From Agrypnia vestita (lineage: Eukaryota; Arthropoda; Insecta; Trichoptera; Phryganeidae), in the NCBI GenBank assembly GCA_016648135.1, contig JADDOH010000463.1, positions 124,001-188,000 on the forward strand: a stretch of 64,000 nucleotides of DNA. Direction: 5' to 3'. The position numbers and the translations under genes are program-made. Shown piece by piece: positions 63,525 to 64,000 of the stretch (its first letter is position 1; each line of letters begins with the position of its first letter). Below the pieces are notes generated by a model, which worked only from the letters and a program-made list of their open reading frames with translations, did not search any database and was not told the origin of the DNA.

Positions 63525-64000
63525 ATTATTATTATTACTTCATTTAGTCCATACTGACATTTGTGGACCTATGGAGCATGAATCGCTTGCGGGTTCAAGA
63601 TTCTTCATACTATTCATCGATGACCACAGTGATATGATATTAGTATATTTTATCAAACACAAAAATGAAGCACTTAGATGTTTTGCAGAATTTAAAGCAA
63701 AAGTTAACAAACAAACAATAAAATAAAGATTTTGAGAAGCGATAATGGTTGTGAGTATTGCAAGAGTTTGATTCATATCTCAAGAAGGAAGGTATCACAC
63801 ACCAAAGAAGTAAACCATATACCCCAGACAGAATGTCTTGTCAGAACGTAATAATCGAACAATTGTCGAAAAGGCTAGATGCTTATTGTTTGATGCAAAT
63901 CTGGGTAAAGAATTCTGGGCAGAGGCAAGAAATACAGCGGTTTATTCACAAAATCGTACTGTGCTCCCTGGTTTAAATGAAAAAACTCCATATGAGATCT
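63525..64000 (+). pseudogene. Ty1/copia integrase fragment, running off the window
   Basis: Reads LVHTDICGPMEHESLAGSRF then FILFIDDHSDMILVYFIKHK, the integrase core start of copia elements (HxDxxGPM...GxRYFxxFIDDxSR); the first catalytic Asp is in HTDICGP. A frameshift at 63720 is followed by LRSDNGCEY (second Asp, normally SDNGGEY) in another frame. Then FDSYLKKEGITHQRSKPYTP with further shifts near 63825 where the catalytic Glu of the QNGxxER region is out of frame, and finally an AVYSQNRTVLPGLNEKTPYE segment at the window end. The upstream gag/protease part is absent. Dead element, partial. Confidence 0.85.

Noticed and set aside
1..64000. CRISPR arrays, bacterial operons, riboswitches, rho-independent terminators
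   Set aside because: Content is clearly eukaryotic transposon DNA; the regularly spaced words seen are subterminal transposon repeats, not spacer-repeat arrays.

Overview
This window looks like AT-rich intergenic or heterochromatic DNA from an insect. The evidence is the mix of transposon families: mariner, hAT, PIF/Harbinger-like, Helitron, RTE-like and other LINEs, a Penelope-like element and Ty1/copia. There is also a very high density of short inverted-repeat (MITE or foldback) elements and AT microsatellites. The order of insect cannot be fixed from the sequence. I found no intact host protein gene. Every protein-like reading frame I could recognise is a broken transposon gene. Two tRNA-Arg-like sequences and one more degenerate tRNA-like sequence are present, but they look like pseudogenes or SINE heads. 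Layout: positions 1-7.3 kb hold a LINE tail, a hAT-like repeat, a LINE pseudogene, a mariner fragment, a Penelope-like fragment flanked by inverted hammerhead-ribozyme-like motifs, a small MITE, an inverted pair of tRNA-like sequences and an RTE 3' tail. Positions 7.5-22 kb hold two hAT MITEs with 8-bp target duplications, a TIR element with a 5-bp duplication, two copies of a TTAA-flanked MITE, a long foldback carrying a nested LINE, a Harbinger transposase scrap and a larger hAT-like element. Positions 22-32 kb hold foldbacks, a Helitron sitting inside an RTE tail, two GC-rich islands, two small hairpins, and an unknown 534-bp insertion with a 12-bp duplication. Positions 34-44 kb hold a nearly full-length mariner, a second mariner hit by a LINE and by a ribozyme-bearing scrap, a PIF-type MITE and a TTAA element with a relic intron. 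Positions 44-55 kb hold an inverted pair of foldbacks around a third hAT MITE, the fourth TTAA MITE, LINE tails, more foldbacks, and two about 187-bp near-perfect palindromes, one inside a stack of nested insertions. Positions 55-60.6 kb are nearly featureless AT-rich DNA. Positions 60.9-64 kb hold an RTE-like reverse transcriptase pseudogene with its YADD box readable, a second LINE in the opposite direction, and the integrase of a Ty1/copia element running off the end. The parts do not form a pathway; they record repeated transposition. Best candidates for something under-described are the hammerhead-like motifs, the long foldback family whose copies carry different or swapped ends, and the TTAA MITE family with a conserved reading frame and dense subterminal repeats. 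All family calls come from reading motifs by eye, not from database searches.
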